DNA of 64,000 nt, taken from positions 19,667 through 83,666 of the forward strand of contig CABMIB010000074.1 in assembly GCA_902386135.1 (NCBI GenBank), given 5' to 3'. Within the stretch, counting starts at the first letter, position 1. Every line of letters begins with the position of its first letter. The notes under the pieces were generated by a model that did no database searches, was not told the DNA's origin, and was given only the letters and a program-made list of their open reading frames with translations. This DNA is from an uncultured archaeon. Its GTDB lineage: Archaea > Halobacteriota > Methanosarcinia > Methanosarcinales > Methanoperedenaceae. Below are positions 25,276 through 34,200 of this stretch, piece by piece. The translations under genes and the position numbers were made by a program.

Positions 25276-26628
25276 ATGATAAAAACAAATGAAGATGTAT
25301 TAACCTCAATAGAGGAAAACCAAGTACGATTTTTGAGACTCCAGTTTGTTGATATCGGTGGCATGGTCAAGAACGTGGGCATCCCCGTATCACAGGCAGA
25401 AAAAGCCCTGAAATCCGGAATAGCCTTTGACGGCTCTTCCATCGAGGGATTTGTCAGAATCGAAGAATCCGACATGATACTGAAGCCTGATATTAACACA
25501 TACAGGATACTTCCCTGGGATGTGAGCGGCGGCAAGGTCGCAAGGATGATATGTGACGTTCACAAGCCCAACGGGGAGCCTTTTGAAGGTGACCCGCGCT
25601 ATGTCCTGAAGAGAGCGATTAAAGAAGCCGCAAAACACGGTTTTGTCATGAACACTGGCCCTGAGATCGAGTTCTTTTTATTCGAACGTGAGGACGGTAA
25701 AGTCCAGCTGGAATGCAAGGATGATAAGAACGTACCGATCCCGCATGATTTAGGCGGTTATTTCGATTTCCCGCCCATCGACAGGGCCGAGGAAGTCCGG
25801 CAGAACATGGTCGGGGCGCTTGAGAACATGGGGTTCAACATAGAGGCTTCCCATCATGAAGTTTCAAACGGCCAGCACGAGATCGATTTCAAATACGCGG
25901 ATGCACTGACAACTGCCGATAACGTCATAACATTCAAATTCGTTACAAGGACAATAGCACTTAAGGATAACCTGCATGTATCTTTCATGCCAAAACCCAT
26001 TTTCGGGATAAACGGCTCGGGCATGCATACCAACATCTCCCTGTTCAAAAACAATAAGAACGCTTTCTATGACGAGTCAGAGGACATGGAAGTGAGCGAT
26101 ACCCTGCGGTACTTCATTGGCGGGTTAAAGAAACATGTCAAGTCTTTCACAGCGGTCACGAATCCGATAGTGAACAGCTACAAGAGGATCGTACCCGGAT
26201 ACGAGGCGCCCGTGTATATAGCATGGTCCGGAGCGAACCGCTCATCCATGATCCGCATCCCTGCGGCAAGAGGAATGAGCACGCGCGTGGAACTCAGGAG
26301 CCCTGACCCGTCATGCAACCCGTATCTTTCATTTGCAGTAATTCTAATGGCTGGTCTTGATGGCGTTGCGAACAAGATAGACCCCGGTGAGCCAACTACA
26401 CTGAACCTCTTCCACCTGACTGATGAGGAGAGAAAGAACCATGGTATCGAATCCCTGCCCGGCAGTCTGAAGGAAGCACTGGATTACCTGGAGACCGATG
26501 ATATTATACGTGGAGCACTCGGTGAGCACGTATATGCGGATTTCATGAGGCTCGGAAGGGCGGAATGGGATGCGTACAGGATAAGTGTACATGATTGGGA
26601 AATTAACCGCTATCTGAATACGATCTAA
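25276..26628 (+). CDS. glnA: Glutamine synthetase, type I (second copy)
   Basis: A 450-residue enzyme close to the standard methanogen type I length. Motifs: FDGSSIEGFVRIEESDM, GPEIEFFLFE, ASHHEVSNGQHEIDFKY, MPKPIFGINGSGMHTNIS and NSYKRIVPGYEAPVYIAWSG. All Mg/Mn-binding Glu and His residues are present, so it should be active. The start is set at ATG 25276 with GGAG upstream; a TTG at 25258 is in frame. A TTAC...GTAA dyad lies around 25228-25245. It is followed after 29 bases by nrpR. This copy is the likely nitrogen-regulated GlnA; the first is more divergent. Confidence 0.93.
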   Translation: MIKTNEDVLTSIEENQVRFLRLQFVDIGGMVKNVGIPVSQAEKALKSGIAFDGSSIEGFVRIEESDMILKPDINTYRILPWDVSGGKVARMICDVHKPNGEPFEGDPRYVLKRAIKEAAKHGFVMNTGPEIEFFLFEREDGKVQLECKDDKNVPIPHDLGGYFDFPPIDRAEEVRQNMVGALENMGFNIEASHHEVSNGQHEIDFKYADALTTADNVITFKFVTRTIALKDNLHVSFMPKPIFGINGSGMHTNISLFKNNKNAFYDESEDMEVSDTLRYFIGGLKKHVKSFTAVTNPIVNSYKRIVPGYEAPVYIAWSGANRSSMIRIPAARGMSTRVELRSPDPSCNPYLSFAVILMAGLDGVANKIDPGEPTTLNLFHLTDEERKNHGIESLPGSLKEALDYLETDDIIRGALGEHVYADFMRLGRAEWDAYRISVHDWEINRYLNTI

Positions 26629-26657
26629 TATAATAAAGCAAAATATAGTAAAGTGAA

Positions 26658-27650
26658 ATGGTAACAACTACAATCGATTCGCAGGTACAGAGAAAACTCA
26701 TAGAGATACTGAGAATACTCCATGAGAACCATGAGCCTATCGGGGCGCGGCTGATAGCCGACAGGATGAACGAGCGCGGATACCCAATCGGAGAGAGGGG
26801 CGTCCGCTACCACCTCCGTATCCTGGATGAGCGCGGTCTCACCCAGCGCCAGGGATATGACGGCAGGATAATTACCGAGCGCGGGATTAACGAACTGAAC
26901 AATGCCCTGGTAGGGGACAGGCTTGGCTTCATCATTACCAGGATAGAGAAACTCATTTATGATACCACTTTTGACCTGAAGACCGGGGAGGGCAAAGTAA
27001 TAATCAATACATCGATTATTGACAAGAAAGACCTTGATAAGACCACCGAGATACTGCGGCAAGTGGTGTACAACGGTTATCCCATCAGCCCGTATATCAA
27101 GCTGATAGATGAGGGGACAATGACCTCTGACATTAAGGTCCCGGAGGGCAAGGTCGGGATAGCGACCATGTGCAGTATAACCATCGACGGGATTTTGCTG
27201 AAGAACGGTATCCCGGTAAATACCAAATACGGCGGAATACTGGAGGTCAAAGATAAAAAACCGGTCTGTTTTGATGATCTCATTGTCTATAACGGGACTT
27301 CCATCGACCCGATGCGGATTTTCATCTCACGGAAAATGACGCGGGTGATGGATGCTGTGAACACGGGAACAGGCAAGCTTCTTGCCAACCTGAGAGAGAT
27401 CCCTGCATCTGCGCTGCCTGAGGCTGTAAAAGTCCTGCGCTCTATCACTGACTCCAGGATAGGAGGTATAACCGAGATCGGAAAACCCGGAAAGCCAGTG
27501 CTTGATGCGCCTGTTGATAACGGCAAGGTCGGTATCGTGGTGTACGCAGGCGTGAATGCCATGGCAGCAGTGGAAGAGATGGGGATAAAGGTGAACACTT
27601 ATCCGATATCTACGGTTGTGGATTTCAAGGAACTGAAGAAACTGGAGTAA
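26658..27650 (+). CDS. nrpR: Nitrogen repressor NrpR (winged helix plus one NRD domain)
   Basis: A 330-residue regulator. Residues 1-80 form a winged helix (ILRILHENHEPIGARLIADR, then GERGVRYHLRILDERGL). The rest is a single nitrogen-regulatory domain containing VGDRLGFIITRIEKLIYDT and GKVGIVVYAGVNAMAAVEE. NrpR represses nitrogen genes in methanogens and releases DNA on binding 2-oxoglutarate. The one-domain form is like NrpRI of Methanosarcina, which works with a second protein. It lies directly behind a glutamine synthetase gene, a classical target. I did not find a clear GGAA-N6-TTCC or GGTA-N6-TACC operator nearby. Confidence 0.92.
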   Translation: MVTTTIDSQVQRKLIEILRILHENHEPIGARLIADRMNERGYPIGERGVRYHLRILDERGLTQRQGYDGRIITERGINELNNALVGDRLGFIITRIEKLIYDTTFDLKTGEGKVIINTSIIDKKDLDKTTEILRQVVYNGYPISPYIKLIDEGTMTSDIKVPEGKVGIATMCSITIDGILLKNGIPVNTKYGGILEVKDKKPVCFDDLIVYNGTSIDPMRIFISRKMTRVMDAVNTGTGKLLANLREIPASALPEAVKVLRSITDSRIGGITEIGKPGKPVLDAPVDNGKVGIVVYAGVNAMAAVEEMGIKVNTYPISTVVDFKELKKLE

Positions 27651-27721
27651 GTGGGAGTCCAGGGGAGATCAGGGAACAAAAAGGGGAGCATGCACTCTAT
27701 GTTAGATGGGAATGGTTACAA

Positions 27722-27919
27722 ATGAACGGCGAGAAAGAGATAGTGGTTAAATGCTGGAATTGCCAGAAAAAATTCACAATGACGGCGCCAGGCGATAATG
27801 TAATAACAATATATAAGAGTCTGCCTCCATCAGTTAATCCCGCCGAACCCGAGCCGGAGAAAACGCGCCTCCTCAAAACCTGCCCCTACTGCGGCAAGGA
27901 TAATGAGATCGAGCTATGA
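27722..27919 (+). CDS. Small zinc-ribbon protein
   Basis: A 65-residue protein with two Cys pairs (CWNC at residues 11-14 and CPYC at 54-57), the layout of a zinc ribbon, and a flexible Pro/Glu linker between them. It probably binds one zinc ion and a nucleic acid or protein partner. Its TGA overlaps the ATG of the next gene by 4 bases, so both are translated together. Confidence 0.65.
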   Translation: MNGEKEIVVKCWNCQKKFTMTAPGDNVITIYKSLPPSVNPAEPEPEKTRLLKTCPYCGKDNEIEL

Positions 27920-28374
27920 ACGGAGAAATAAGCGGAAAGCCGCCTCAGGCCGCAGACGTGTTCTGGAGAGACATCATCCTGCAGATGGCGAAAGAATCCA
28001 TATCCTCAATAGAGGACAGCGCCAAGAACCTGATAGCAGCGGTGAGCTTTCTTGAAGGTGTGTATTTCCATGCAATATCTTTTGCAGACATGAGGGTTGT
28101 ATTTGGTTCAACAAGATATTTTGATTATCACTGGCTTCTCGTCTCCCTTTTCTCAGCGCCGATCTTGCTATGGTTCGCAGTTCTTGGCTGTGCAACATTA
28201 GTACTTACAACAAAAATATACAAGGTTCACCCTGAGGAACCTGAGGACGCAAAACACGTCTTTGAGGAAATAGCGAGTGCAAAGCAGCGCTGGCTCATGC
28301 GCAGTCTGTATACTCTCATGGTCAGTTTTGTGGTGCTTTTTGTGGATATATACATCTTTCTGGGCGCAAGATAG
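27916..28374 (+). CDS. Small membrane protein with two transmembrane segments
   Basis: A 152-residue protein. An amphipathic N-terminal part is followed by two hydrophobic segments near residues 75-95 (WLLVSLFSAPILLWFAVLGC) and 130-150 (LYTLMVSFVVLFVDIYIFLG), separated by a charged loop. The family is not recognised. It is coupled to the zinc-ribbon gene before it by a 4-base overlap, so the two may act together. Confidence 0.6.
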   Translation: MNGEISGKPPQAADVFWRDIILQMAKESISSIEDSAKNLIAAVSFLEGVYFHAISFADMRVVFGSTRYFDYHWLLVSLFSAPILLWFAVLGCATLVLTTKIYKVHPEEPEDAKHVFEEIASAKQRWLMRSLYTLMVSFVVLFVDIYIFLGAR

Positions 28375-28409
28375 ATAGACGATATTTCTTTTACTCTTTA
28401 CAACTTTCC

Positions 28410-28838
28410 TCACATCAGGCCAAGCTGCCTCATCATTCCCATCAGGTCATAGAATAGCCTCTCCTCAACGATTTCCCCGTTCTTCCAGTGGGCGACGGTA
28501 CAAAACTCAAGTCGGAACTTTTTGTTCGTAGGAGGAATCATTTTGCCTTCAGGACCTTTCATGGGCCCCTTCATGGTGCCTGTAAATTCGGCTACTGAAC
28601 AGGTATAGTCACCCTGACCGAAAAGGATCTTATACGGATCGTTCCCGACACGGTTGTCAGGAAATGTCTTGAAAAATTCCACGGCTTCCTTTTGATGCGC
28701 CATTCGTCCCCTCGTTGGCTCCGGCTGGCCCGGCCAGTACACGGCGACATTCTCAGCATGGCGCTTGTTGAACGTATCCCAGTTCTGGGTATTCCATGCG
28801 TCATCCAGCGTTTTCATCAATTGCAGGTTTTCGTCCAC
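28410..28838 (-). CDS. SnoaL-like ester cyclase family protein
   Basis: A 142-residue protein with the cone-shaped alpha/beta fold of the NTF2/SnoaL group: LDDAWNTQNWDTFNKRHAEN, then VAVYWPGQPEPTRG, FKTFPDNRVG and a C-terminal EERLFYDLMGMMRQLGL. Members bind small hydrophobic molecules or act as cyclases or isomerases; the substrate cannot be told. It stands alone on the minus strand, convergent with the membrane protein gene. Bacterial origin is possible. Confidence 0.75.
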   Translation of the reverse strand: MDENLQLMKTLDDAWNTQNWDTFNKRHAENVAVYWPGQPEPTRGRMAHQKEAVEFFKTFPDNRVGNDPYKILFGQGDYTCSVAEFTGTMKGPMKGPEGKMIPPTNKKFRLEFCTVAHWKNGEIVEERLFYDLMGMMRQLGLM

Positions 28839-29014
28839 ACTCTTTTGTTGTACCGTAATTTACCACTCCCATTTTTCTATAGGGGTGCAGATGAAATAAA
28901 ACTTATGGGCTGATAGACGGTGGATACTGTTAGCTTGAAGGATATTTACCGAGATAATCCTTCACTCAAATTCTGTACACTTATCAGGAGACGAAATCAT
29001 TAAAAAATTCCAAA

Positions 29015-29089
29015 TGCTCCGACTGGGATTTGAACCCAGGTCGTCAGAGTGAGAGTCTGACATGATTGGCCGTGCTACACTATCGGAGC
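29015..29089 (-). tRNA. tRNA-Glu (CUC)
   Basis: The minus strand gives acceptor GCTCCGA pairing with TCGGAGC, a D-arm, an anticodon arm GTCAGA-CTCTCAC-TCTGAC with anticodon CTC, and a T-arm with GGGTTCAAATCCC. The discriminator base is A at 29015. No CCA is encoded. A CTTTAATAA TATA-like box lies about 30 bases upstream on the minus strand (around 29120). Confidence 0.93.
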
Positions 29090-29296
29090 GCGGTTATCTG
29101 AAAGTCTTTATGTGGTTATTAAAGTTTCGTTTGTGACTGGAACTTTAATAATTTAGTTGCCATGTTATTGTTTAATATCCAGTGAAAGCATATCTATAGA
29201 CTACTCTTTTAATTTATTATCCTGACAAATTTTATCATGTTTAATCGTGATAATCTTTAAGTACTATGACGTTTATGTAGACGTAGGAGGAGCTTT

Positions 29297-29713
29297 ATGA
29301 GCGAAATCGTAAACGTGGTTTCTCGCGAAGGCGGGAAAATAGACCGAAAAAAAGTGAAAGCATCGCCGTACGAATTCACAATAGCCACGCGGGCTAAGTG
29401 GGAGATGGTAATCGCGGATGAGGACGTTACTATCGGGGCAGGCAAACTTGAGCGCGTAAAGGTAAAAGAGATCAAAGTACAGAAAGACATGCTTGCAATG
29501 CCCTGCGCTTTCAGCCACCACCCGCTGGTATCGGTCATAAAGGTGGGGGCTAAAAACGGTCCGGCGCCTGTGGAGACGGACAGGATCATCAACAGCGCTT
29601 ACGTACTCGGACAGGAAGCAGGAGAGATCAAAAAAGGAGACCTGCTGTCCGTGCTTAACCTGTATCCTATAATGTTCACGCGTGAGGCTACAAAACCAGT
29701 GCAAATAGGGTGA
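29297..29713 (+). CDS. DUF22 domain protein
   Basis: A 138-residue protein starting MSEIVNVVSREGGKIDRKKV after GGAGGAG. The segments PYEFTIATRAKWEMVIADED, LAMPCAFSHHPLVSVIKVG and KGDLLSVLNLYPIMFTRE match DUF22, a small beta-rich family found in methanogens and Archaeoglobus. Function is unknown. HH and C in CAFSHH could bind metal. The next gene starts 5 bases after the stop. Confidence 0.75.
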   Translation: MSEIVNVVSREGGKIDRKKVKASPYEFTIATRAKWEMVIADEDVTIGAGKLERVKVKEIKVQKDMLAMPCAFSHHPLVSVIKVGAKNGPAPVETDRIINSAYVLGQEAGEIKKGDLLSVLNLYPIMFTREATKPVQIG

Positions 29714-29718
29714 TAGGG

Positions 29719-30225
29719 ATGGAAACCTGCAAGATATGCAAGGGTGACCAGGACTCAAAAAACTACGAAGGATACAATATATGCACCGAATGCTCCGATA
29801 TCATGGAAGACCTGATGAGCGAATACTTTCTGAGAACGCTGAAGTATGAAGGCTCGAACACAAAAACAGGCTACATGAAATACCTTGAGAGCGGAAGGCA
29901 GTTCATCAGCGACTACCAGCGTATAAGAAAACACAGCAAGAGCCATATAAAGCACATGGAAGAGCATGTTCGCGAGGAGATGCAAAAAAATCCGGAAGGC
30001 GGAAAGCAGAGGTACCTGGAAAGACTCCTGCAGACCATCAACTGGCTTGAGCGCTGCCCTGAGTTCTACAACTACTATTTCAAGGAATACTACATCTGTC
30101 CGGGCTGCGGTGCGTCCATATTCGACCACTATAACAAACAGGACGTAGGCGACTGGCTCATGATAACGTGCAGTAAATGCGATACGGTCATCAAGAAGTA
30201 TTTCTCACCTAAATTCGTGAACTAG
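29719..30225 (+). CDS. Zinc-ribbon protein of unknown function
   Basis: A 168-residue protein. It begins METCKICKGDQDSKNY with two Cys pairs (CKIC near 4-7, CTEC near 23-26), has a helical middle rich in charged residues, and ends with CPGCG and CSKC pairs near residues 128 and 153. Two zinc sites are thus likely. It forms a unit with the DUF22 gene (5-base gap, GGTGATAGGG ribosome site). No enzyme motif is seen. Confidence 0.65.
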   Translation: METCKICKGDQDSKNYEGYNICTECSDIMEDLMSEYFLRTLKYEGSNTKTGYMKYLESGRQFISDYQRIRKHSKSHIKHMEEHVREEMQKNPEGGKQRYLERLLQTINWLERCPEFYNYYFKEYYICPGCGASIFDHYNKQDVGDWLMITCSKCDTVIKKYFSPKFVN

Positions 30226-30313
30226 TCGTTTTATTTTTTGCGTTAATGATGTTAACTTAAGTTATTATTGCACAACATTTCTGAGTTCTGTCAGAGTGAT
30301 GAGTTATATGAAA

Positions 30314-30385
30314 CACCGCAAAGGGCGCAAAGAACGCAAAGGACAGAAATAGAAACTCTTTGCGGCCTTTGCGTTCTTTGCGGTG
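30314..30385. repeat. Long inverted repeat (GCAAAG-type hairpin)
   Basis: The left arm CACCGCAAAGGGCGCAAAG (30314-) and AACGCAAAGG pair with CCTTTGCGTT and CTTTGCGGTG in the right arm, ending at 30385; the loop is about 15 bases. The unit GCAAAG recurs five times within the element. Such hairpins are dispersed repeats in many genomes. It lies between the zinc-ribbon gene and the flavodoxin gene, and may stabilise or end the upstream transcript. Confidence 0.7.
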
Positions 30386-30481
30386 AGCGCTCATGGTTTA
30401 CCTAGTATGCCGCCGAAAATTATGTTAACATCTTTATGTTCTTCGAAATCTTTATCGGATGGAACAATGTAGTATTTTCCC

Positions 30482-30961
30482 ATGCCAGAGATACTGATAG
30501 TCTATTACTCGCGGGCAGGAAATACCGAAAAACTCGCAAAAGCGATTGCTCAGGGCGTACGCGATGGCGGCGGGAACCCGACGCTCAAAACTGTGGATGA
30601 AGTCGATATCAATGAGCTTCCTGAGTTCGACGGCATTATTGCAGGCTCCCCCGTATATTTCGGGATTATGGCAGCAGAACTGAAAAAGTTCTTTGAGAAC
30701 ACCGTCACGGTCAGGAGAAAGCTTTTTAATAAAGTAGGCGCCGCCTTTACCACGTCTGCGCACAGGACGGGCGGCAAAGAGACTACGATAATGTCCATAC
30801 TCCAGGCAATGCTCATATGCGGCATGACAGTTGTGGGCGACCCGTTCGAAACAGGCGGTCACTACGGCGCCGCGGGCTCTGATGAGGCAGGACTGAAAGA
30901 AGGAAGAGCGCTTGGGAAAAGAGTAGCTGAACTTGCCGGGCTGATACACGGGAAAAAATGA
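30482..30961 (+). CDS. Flavodoxin family protein (WrbA-like)
   Basis: A 159-residue flavodoxin-fold protein. YYSRAGNTEKLAKAIAQG near the N-terminus is the FMN phosphate loop, and AGSPVYFGIMAAELKKFF and TSAHRTGGKETTI provide the two isoalloxazine loops. It resembles the WrbA/NAD(P)H:quinone oxidoreductase group, thought to carry out two-electron quinone reduction. The stop overlaps the start of the following hydrolase gene by 4 bases. Confidence 0.88.
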   Translation: MPEILIVYYSRAGNTEKLAKAIAQGVRDGGGNPTLKTVDEVDINELPEFDGIIAGSPVYFGIMAAELKKFFENTVTVRRKLFNKVGAAFTTSAHRTGGKETTIMSILQAMLICGMTVVGDPFETGGHYGAAGSDEAGLKEGRALGKRVAELAGLIHGKK

Positions 30962-31917
30962 GCAAAAAAAAGAACCAGCGTAAAGCAGAACCAAAAATAT
31001 CTGTAAAAAAATTACCTGAGAAGCGGTCGTATTTTAATTCAAAGACCATTGCTGTCGTGCTCTGTATATTTATCCTGCTGTTTATTATTTACTCTATTAT
31101 GCCGCAAGGAAGCGACCAGTGGAGCGTGGGGAAAGACGGAGTTCTCTCCTATCCTGAGAACAGGGGCAAGGTTGATGTCAATGTTCTCAAAACAGAATCC
31201 GGCGGTAACTACACGCTTGAGAACATTTCTTTTGCGAGCAAGGACTACACGGTAGAAGGGCTCCTCCGCATCCCGTCATCTGATAAAAAAGTGCCCGCTC
31301 TCGTGATCCTGCCTGGCGCCACTGTCCCGAAAGAAGGTACGCAGGCGCTGGCTGAGATATTCTCCAGCCTGGGATACGCAAGCCTGGGTATCGAGCAGCG
31401 CAACCGCGGAGGCGTGAATTCTAATTACGATTATAATTTGTTCAAAGAAGGCAAAGAGCCTGTAGAGCACAAAATGGTGTTCGATGCCCTCCGCGCAGTT
31501 GATGTCCTGAAGCAGGATCCAAGGATCGACCCAAAAAGGATTGCAATAGTCGGGGAAAGCAACGGTGGGCGTTTTGCCATTATAGCGACAGCGATTGACC
31601 CGGATATCAAAGGAGTCATCGGCATCAGCACAAGCGGTTATGATACTGAATCCGAGATCGCAGGTATCCAGGATGAGACTCTTATCAGGTTCTACCGTTC
31701 CATAGACCCGGATACATACCTCGGGCTAATCCCGCCGCGCAAGCTCGTGATGATGCATTCTGTCAACGACAGCATTATTCCAATCGACATAGCCGTGAGG
31801 ACGTTTAAAAAAGCGAACGAGCCGAAACAGTTTTATAGTGTAACGACCGGCAGTCACGGGTTCAGCAGTGGCATGCGGATACCTCTTGAAAATGAATTGA
31901 GGCAGATGTTACAATGA
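30958..31917 (+). CDS. Membrane-anchored alpha/beta hydrolase (dienelactone hydrolase/prolyl oligopeptidase type)
   Basis: A 319-residue protein. After a basic start (KKKNQRKAEPKISVKK) one hydrophobic segment (AVVLCIFILLFIIYSIM) anchors the protein, with the enzyme part outside. The nucleophile elbow is VGESNGGRFA, the acid lies in SVNDSIIPID and the histidine in TGSHGFSSG, giving a full Ser-Asp-His triad. VPALVILPGAT forms the oxyanion site. It may hydrolyse esters or peptides at the cell surface. It is coupled to the flavodoxin by overlap, although the two jobs have no obvious link. Confidence 0.82.
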   Translation: MSKKKNQRKAEPKISVKKLPEKRSYFNSKTIAVVLCIFILLFIIYSIMPQGSDQWSVGKDGVLSYPENRGKVDVNVLKTESGGNYTLENISFASKDYTVEGLLRIPSSDKKVPALVILPGATVPKEGTQALAEIFSSLGYASLGIEQRNRGGVNSNYDYNLFKEGKEPVEHKMVFDALRAVDVLKQDPRIDPKRIAIVGESNGGRFAIIATAIDPDIKGVIGISTSGYDTESEIAGIQDETLIRFYRSIDPDTYLGLIPPRKLVMMHSVNDSIIPIDIAVRTFKKANEPKQFYSVTTGSHGFSSGMRIPLENELRQMLQ

Positions 31918-31944
31918 GGCTTCAATGAACTTTCAAATCTTTTT

Positions 31945-33144
31945 TCAATAAGGGGAGAACTCTTTTCCCAGAAGTTCCCTGCCTATTATCAGTCTCATGA
32001 TATTTTGCGCCCCCTCAGCCCCGATTATATAGGATGCCACGCCCCTTAAACCCCGCTCAAGCCCCGCTTCCTTTGTGTAGCCGTATGCCCCGTACCATGT
32101 TAATACATCTTTGATAATATCGAATGCTGCCGTGGGTGCATTAAGCTTAGCCATCGCCACTGCCCTGTTTAGTTCAGTATGGCTGAACCTGCCCTCGGTG
32201 TACATCAGGTCAAGCATCCAGGCAGCCTTATAGACAAGCATTTTTGCAGACTCAAGCTTCATATAATCCTCTGCAAGCTGGAACTGGATCCCTTCAAATT
32301 TAGCAAGCGGGGTGTTGAAGACCTTTCTTTTCTTCAAATGCTCGATCCCCGACTCCAGGGCCTTCCCGGCAGCGCCGATGCAGGCAGCAGCGACCAGCGT
32401 CCTTGCACAGTTAAAGCCCTCCAGGGCGTAATAAAATCCGTTGTTCCATTCCCCTATGAGATTATGTTCAGGTACCTCTACATTGTCCATGATTATTGTT
32501 CCCGTGGATATGCCTTCCCTGCCCATTTGTTTAAAGACGCTGGTAGTTATCCCCTGTGTATCTTTTACGGGGATATAACAAAGCGAGAGACCTTTATGCT
32601 TAAGCTCAGGGTTTGTCTTAACGATGGTCACATACCCTCCTCCAAGCCTGGCAGCTTCCCTGACACCGCTTATGAAGGTCTTCGCACCCTTCACTATGAA
32701 TTTGCCGTCTCTTTTTTCCATCCTTGTTGAAATAGATGCAACATCAGAACCCCCTGAAGCCTCTGTCGATGCTATCCCCAGGAATTTTTTACCTGCGGTA
32801 ACATCTGGCAGTATTTCGTCCCTGGCTCTTTCAGTCGCATATCTCTCCATCAGGAAGCCCCAGCCCGCCTCCACCAGATAATAAACAGCAGCAGCCATGC
32901 TTATGTCGGCTCTTGCTATTTCTTCTGCGGCTATCGCAGCCGTGGTAAAATCCGCCCCTCTCCCCCCGTACTTTTCTGAAATCGTTATGCCAAGAAGACC
33001 GAATGCCGCCATGTCTTCAAGGACATCGTAAGGGATCTCTCCGTTCTCATCTATTTCACGTGCTCTGGGCGCAAGCTTCCTTTCGCAGAACTCTCTGACC
33101 GATTTCCTGAAAAGTTCCTGTTCTTCGGTAAACGAAAAATCCAT
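31945..33144 (-). CDS. Acyl-CoA dehydrogenase
   Basis: A 399-residue flavoenzyme with the three-domain acyl-CoA dehydrogenase layout: DFSFTEEQELFRKSVREFCE at the start, STEASGGSDVASISTR in the beta domain, and YGAYGYTKEAGLERGLRG near the C-terminus. Glu in AEGAQ (about residue 377) stands at the place of the catalytic base. It oxidises an acyl-CoA to the 2-enoyl-CoA and needs an electron acceptor such as ETF; none is encoded here. It diverges from the 3-hydroxyacyl-CoA dehydrogenase and crotonase genes, which catalyse the next steps in reverse order of placement. Such genes are uncommon in methanogens. Confidence 0.9.
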   Translation of the reverse strand: MDFSFTEEQELFRKSVREFCERKLAPRAREIDENGEIPYDVLEDMAAFGLLGITISEKYGGRGADFTTAAIAAEEIARADISMAAAVYYLVEAGWGFLMERYATERARDEILPDVTAGKKFLGIASTEASGGSDVASISTRMEKRDGKFIVKGAKTFISGVREAARLGGGYVTIVKTNPELKHKGLSLCYIPVKDTQGITTSVFKQMGREGISTGTIIMDNVEVPEHNLIGEWNNGFYYALEGFNCARTLVAAACIGAAGKALESGIEHLKKRKVFNTPLAKFEGIQFQLAEDYMKLESAKMLVYKAAWMLDLMYTEGRFSHTELNRAVAMAKLNAPTAAFDIIKDVLTWYGAYGYTKEAGLERGLRGVASYIIGAEGAQNIMRLIIGRELLGKEFSPY

Positions 33145-33351
33145 AGTTCCCCGTATATAATCTGAATTTCAGGTTATAAAAACCTTTTCAACGATAAGAG
33201 ATTACCCGTTAAGTTTCCAATTTATTGATGTCTGATTGTTAAGTTAATGTTCTTCCCATCCAAAAATTGATATGTAATCAATAGCTATGGTTCTCTATTA
33301 GGAAAAAATAGCTTTGAGGGGTAAAACACAAAGATTGTGGAGGGATTTAGC

Positions 33352-34200
33352 ATGGACATAAAGAAAATCGCCGTAATAGGTGCTGGGACTATGGGGGGCG
33401 GCATAGCCCAGGTGGCAGCCCAGAGCGGATATGAAGTAATTCTGGCAGCTACGAAAGAGGAACATGCGAGAGCCGGATTTGAGAAAATAAAGGAAAGACT
33501 GGAAAAAAGGGTTGGCGAAGGGAAGCTTGAGAGCAAAGAGAGGGATAGAATCCTCTCCAATATAAAAACCACCGCAAGCCTGGAAGATTGCAGAGATGCT
33601 GGCTTGGTAATCGAAGCGGTGGTAGAAAAAGAAGATGCAAAGAAACAGATTTTTAAAGAGCTTGATAAGATATGCCCGGCGGGAACCATCTTTGCATCAA
33701 ATACCTCTTCTATCTCCATAACACGGCTTGCCCAGGTAACAGGAAGACCGGAGAAGTTCACGGGCATGCATTTCATGAACCCTGCCTATATAATGAAACT
33801 ATTGGTAATCGTTCAGGGCATGCGCACATCGCGAGAAACAGTAAATACAGTAGCTGCTGTTGCGCAAAGAATGGGAAAGACCCCGGTCACCATCAATGAT
33901 TATCCCGGCTTTATCATAAACCGTTTACTTATACCTATGATAAACAACGCTGTTTATTGCCTAGAGGAAGGAGTTACCTCCCGTGAAAACATAGACAAAA
34001 TCATGAAGCTTGGTGCAAACCATCCTATGGGTCCGCTGGAACTTGCGGATTTTATAGGCCTGGATATATGCCTTGATATACTTGAGGTTCTTCATGCCGA
34101 GCTGGGTGAGAAATATATGCCCTGCCCACTGCTGAGGAAAATGGTAGCAGGCGGAAAGCTGGGGAGAAAAAGTGGGGAAGGATTCTATGGCTACAGGTGA
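33352..34200 (+). CDS. hbd: 3-hydroxyacyl-CoA dehydrogenase (3-hydroxybutyryl-CoA type)
   Basis: A 282-residue NAD(P)-dependent enzyme. The dinucleotide site reads VIGAGTMGGGIAQVAA. The catalytic His is in FTGMHFMNPAYIMKLL, and GFIINRLLIPMINNAVYCLEE starts the dimerisation domain. The length is that of the single-domain butyryl-type enzymes used in fermentation or polyhydroxybutyrate metabolism. The ATG at 33352 has GGAGGG upstream, which decides against an in-frame GTG at 33337. The crotonase gene overlaps its end by 14 bases. Confidence 0.92.
   Translation: MDIKKIAVIGAGTMGGGIAQVAAQSGYEVILAATKEEHARAGFEKIKERLEKRVGEGKLESKERDRILSNIKTTASLEDCRDAGLVIEAVVEKEDAKKQIFKELDKICPAGTIFASNTSSISITRLAQVTGRPEKFTGMHFMNPAYIMKLLVIVQGMRTSRETVNTVAAVAQRMGKTPVTINDYPGFIINRLLIPMINNAVYCLEEGVTSRENIDKIMKLGANHPMGPLELADFIGLDICLDILEVLHAELGEKYMPCPLLRKMVAGGKLGRKSGEGFYGYR

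Noticed and set aside
23503..26657. NrpR operators at the glutamine synthetase and nrpR promoters
   Set aside because: I looked for GGAA-N6-TTCC and GGTA-N6-TACC and saw none that is convincing; only a TTAC-N8-GTAA dyad was found.
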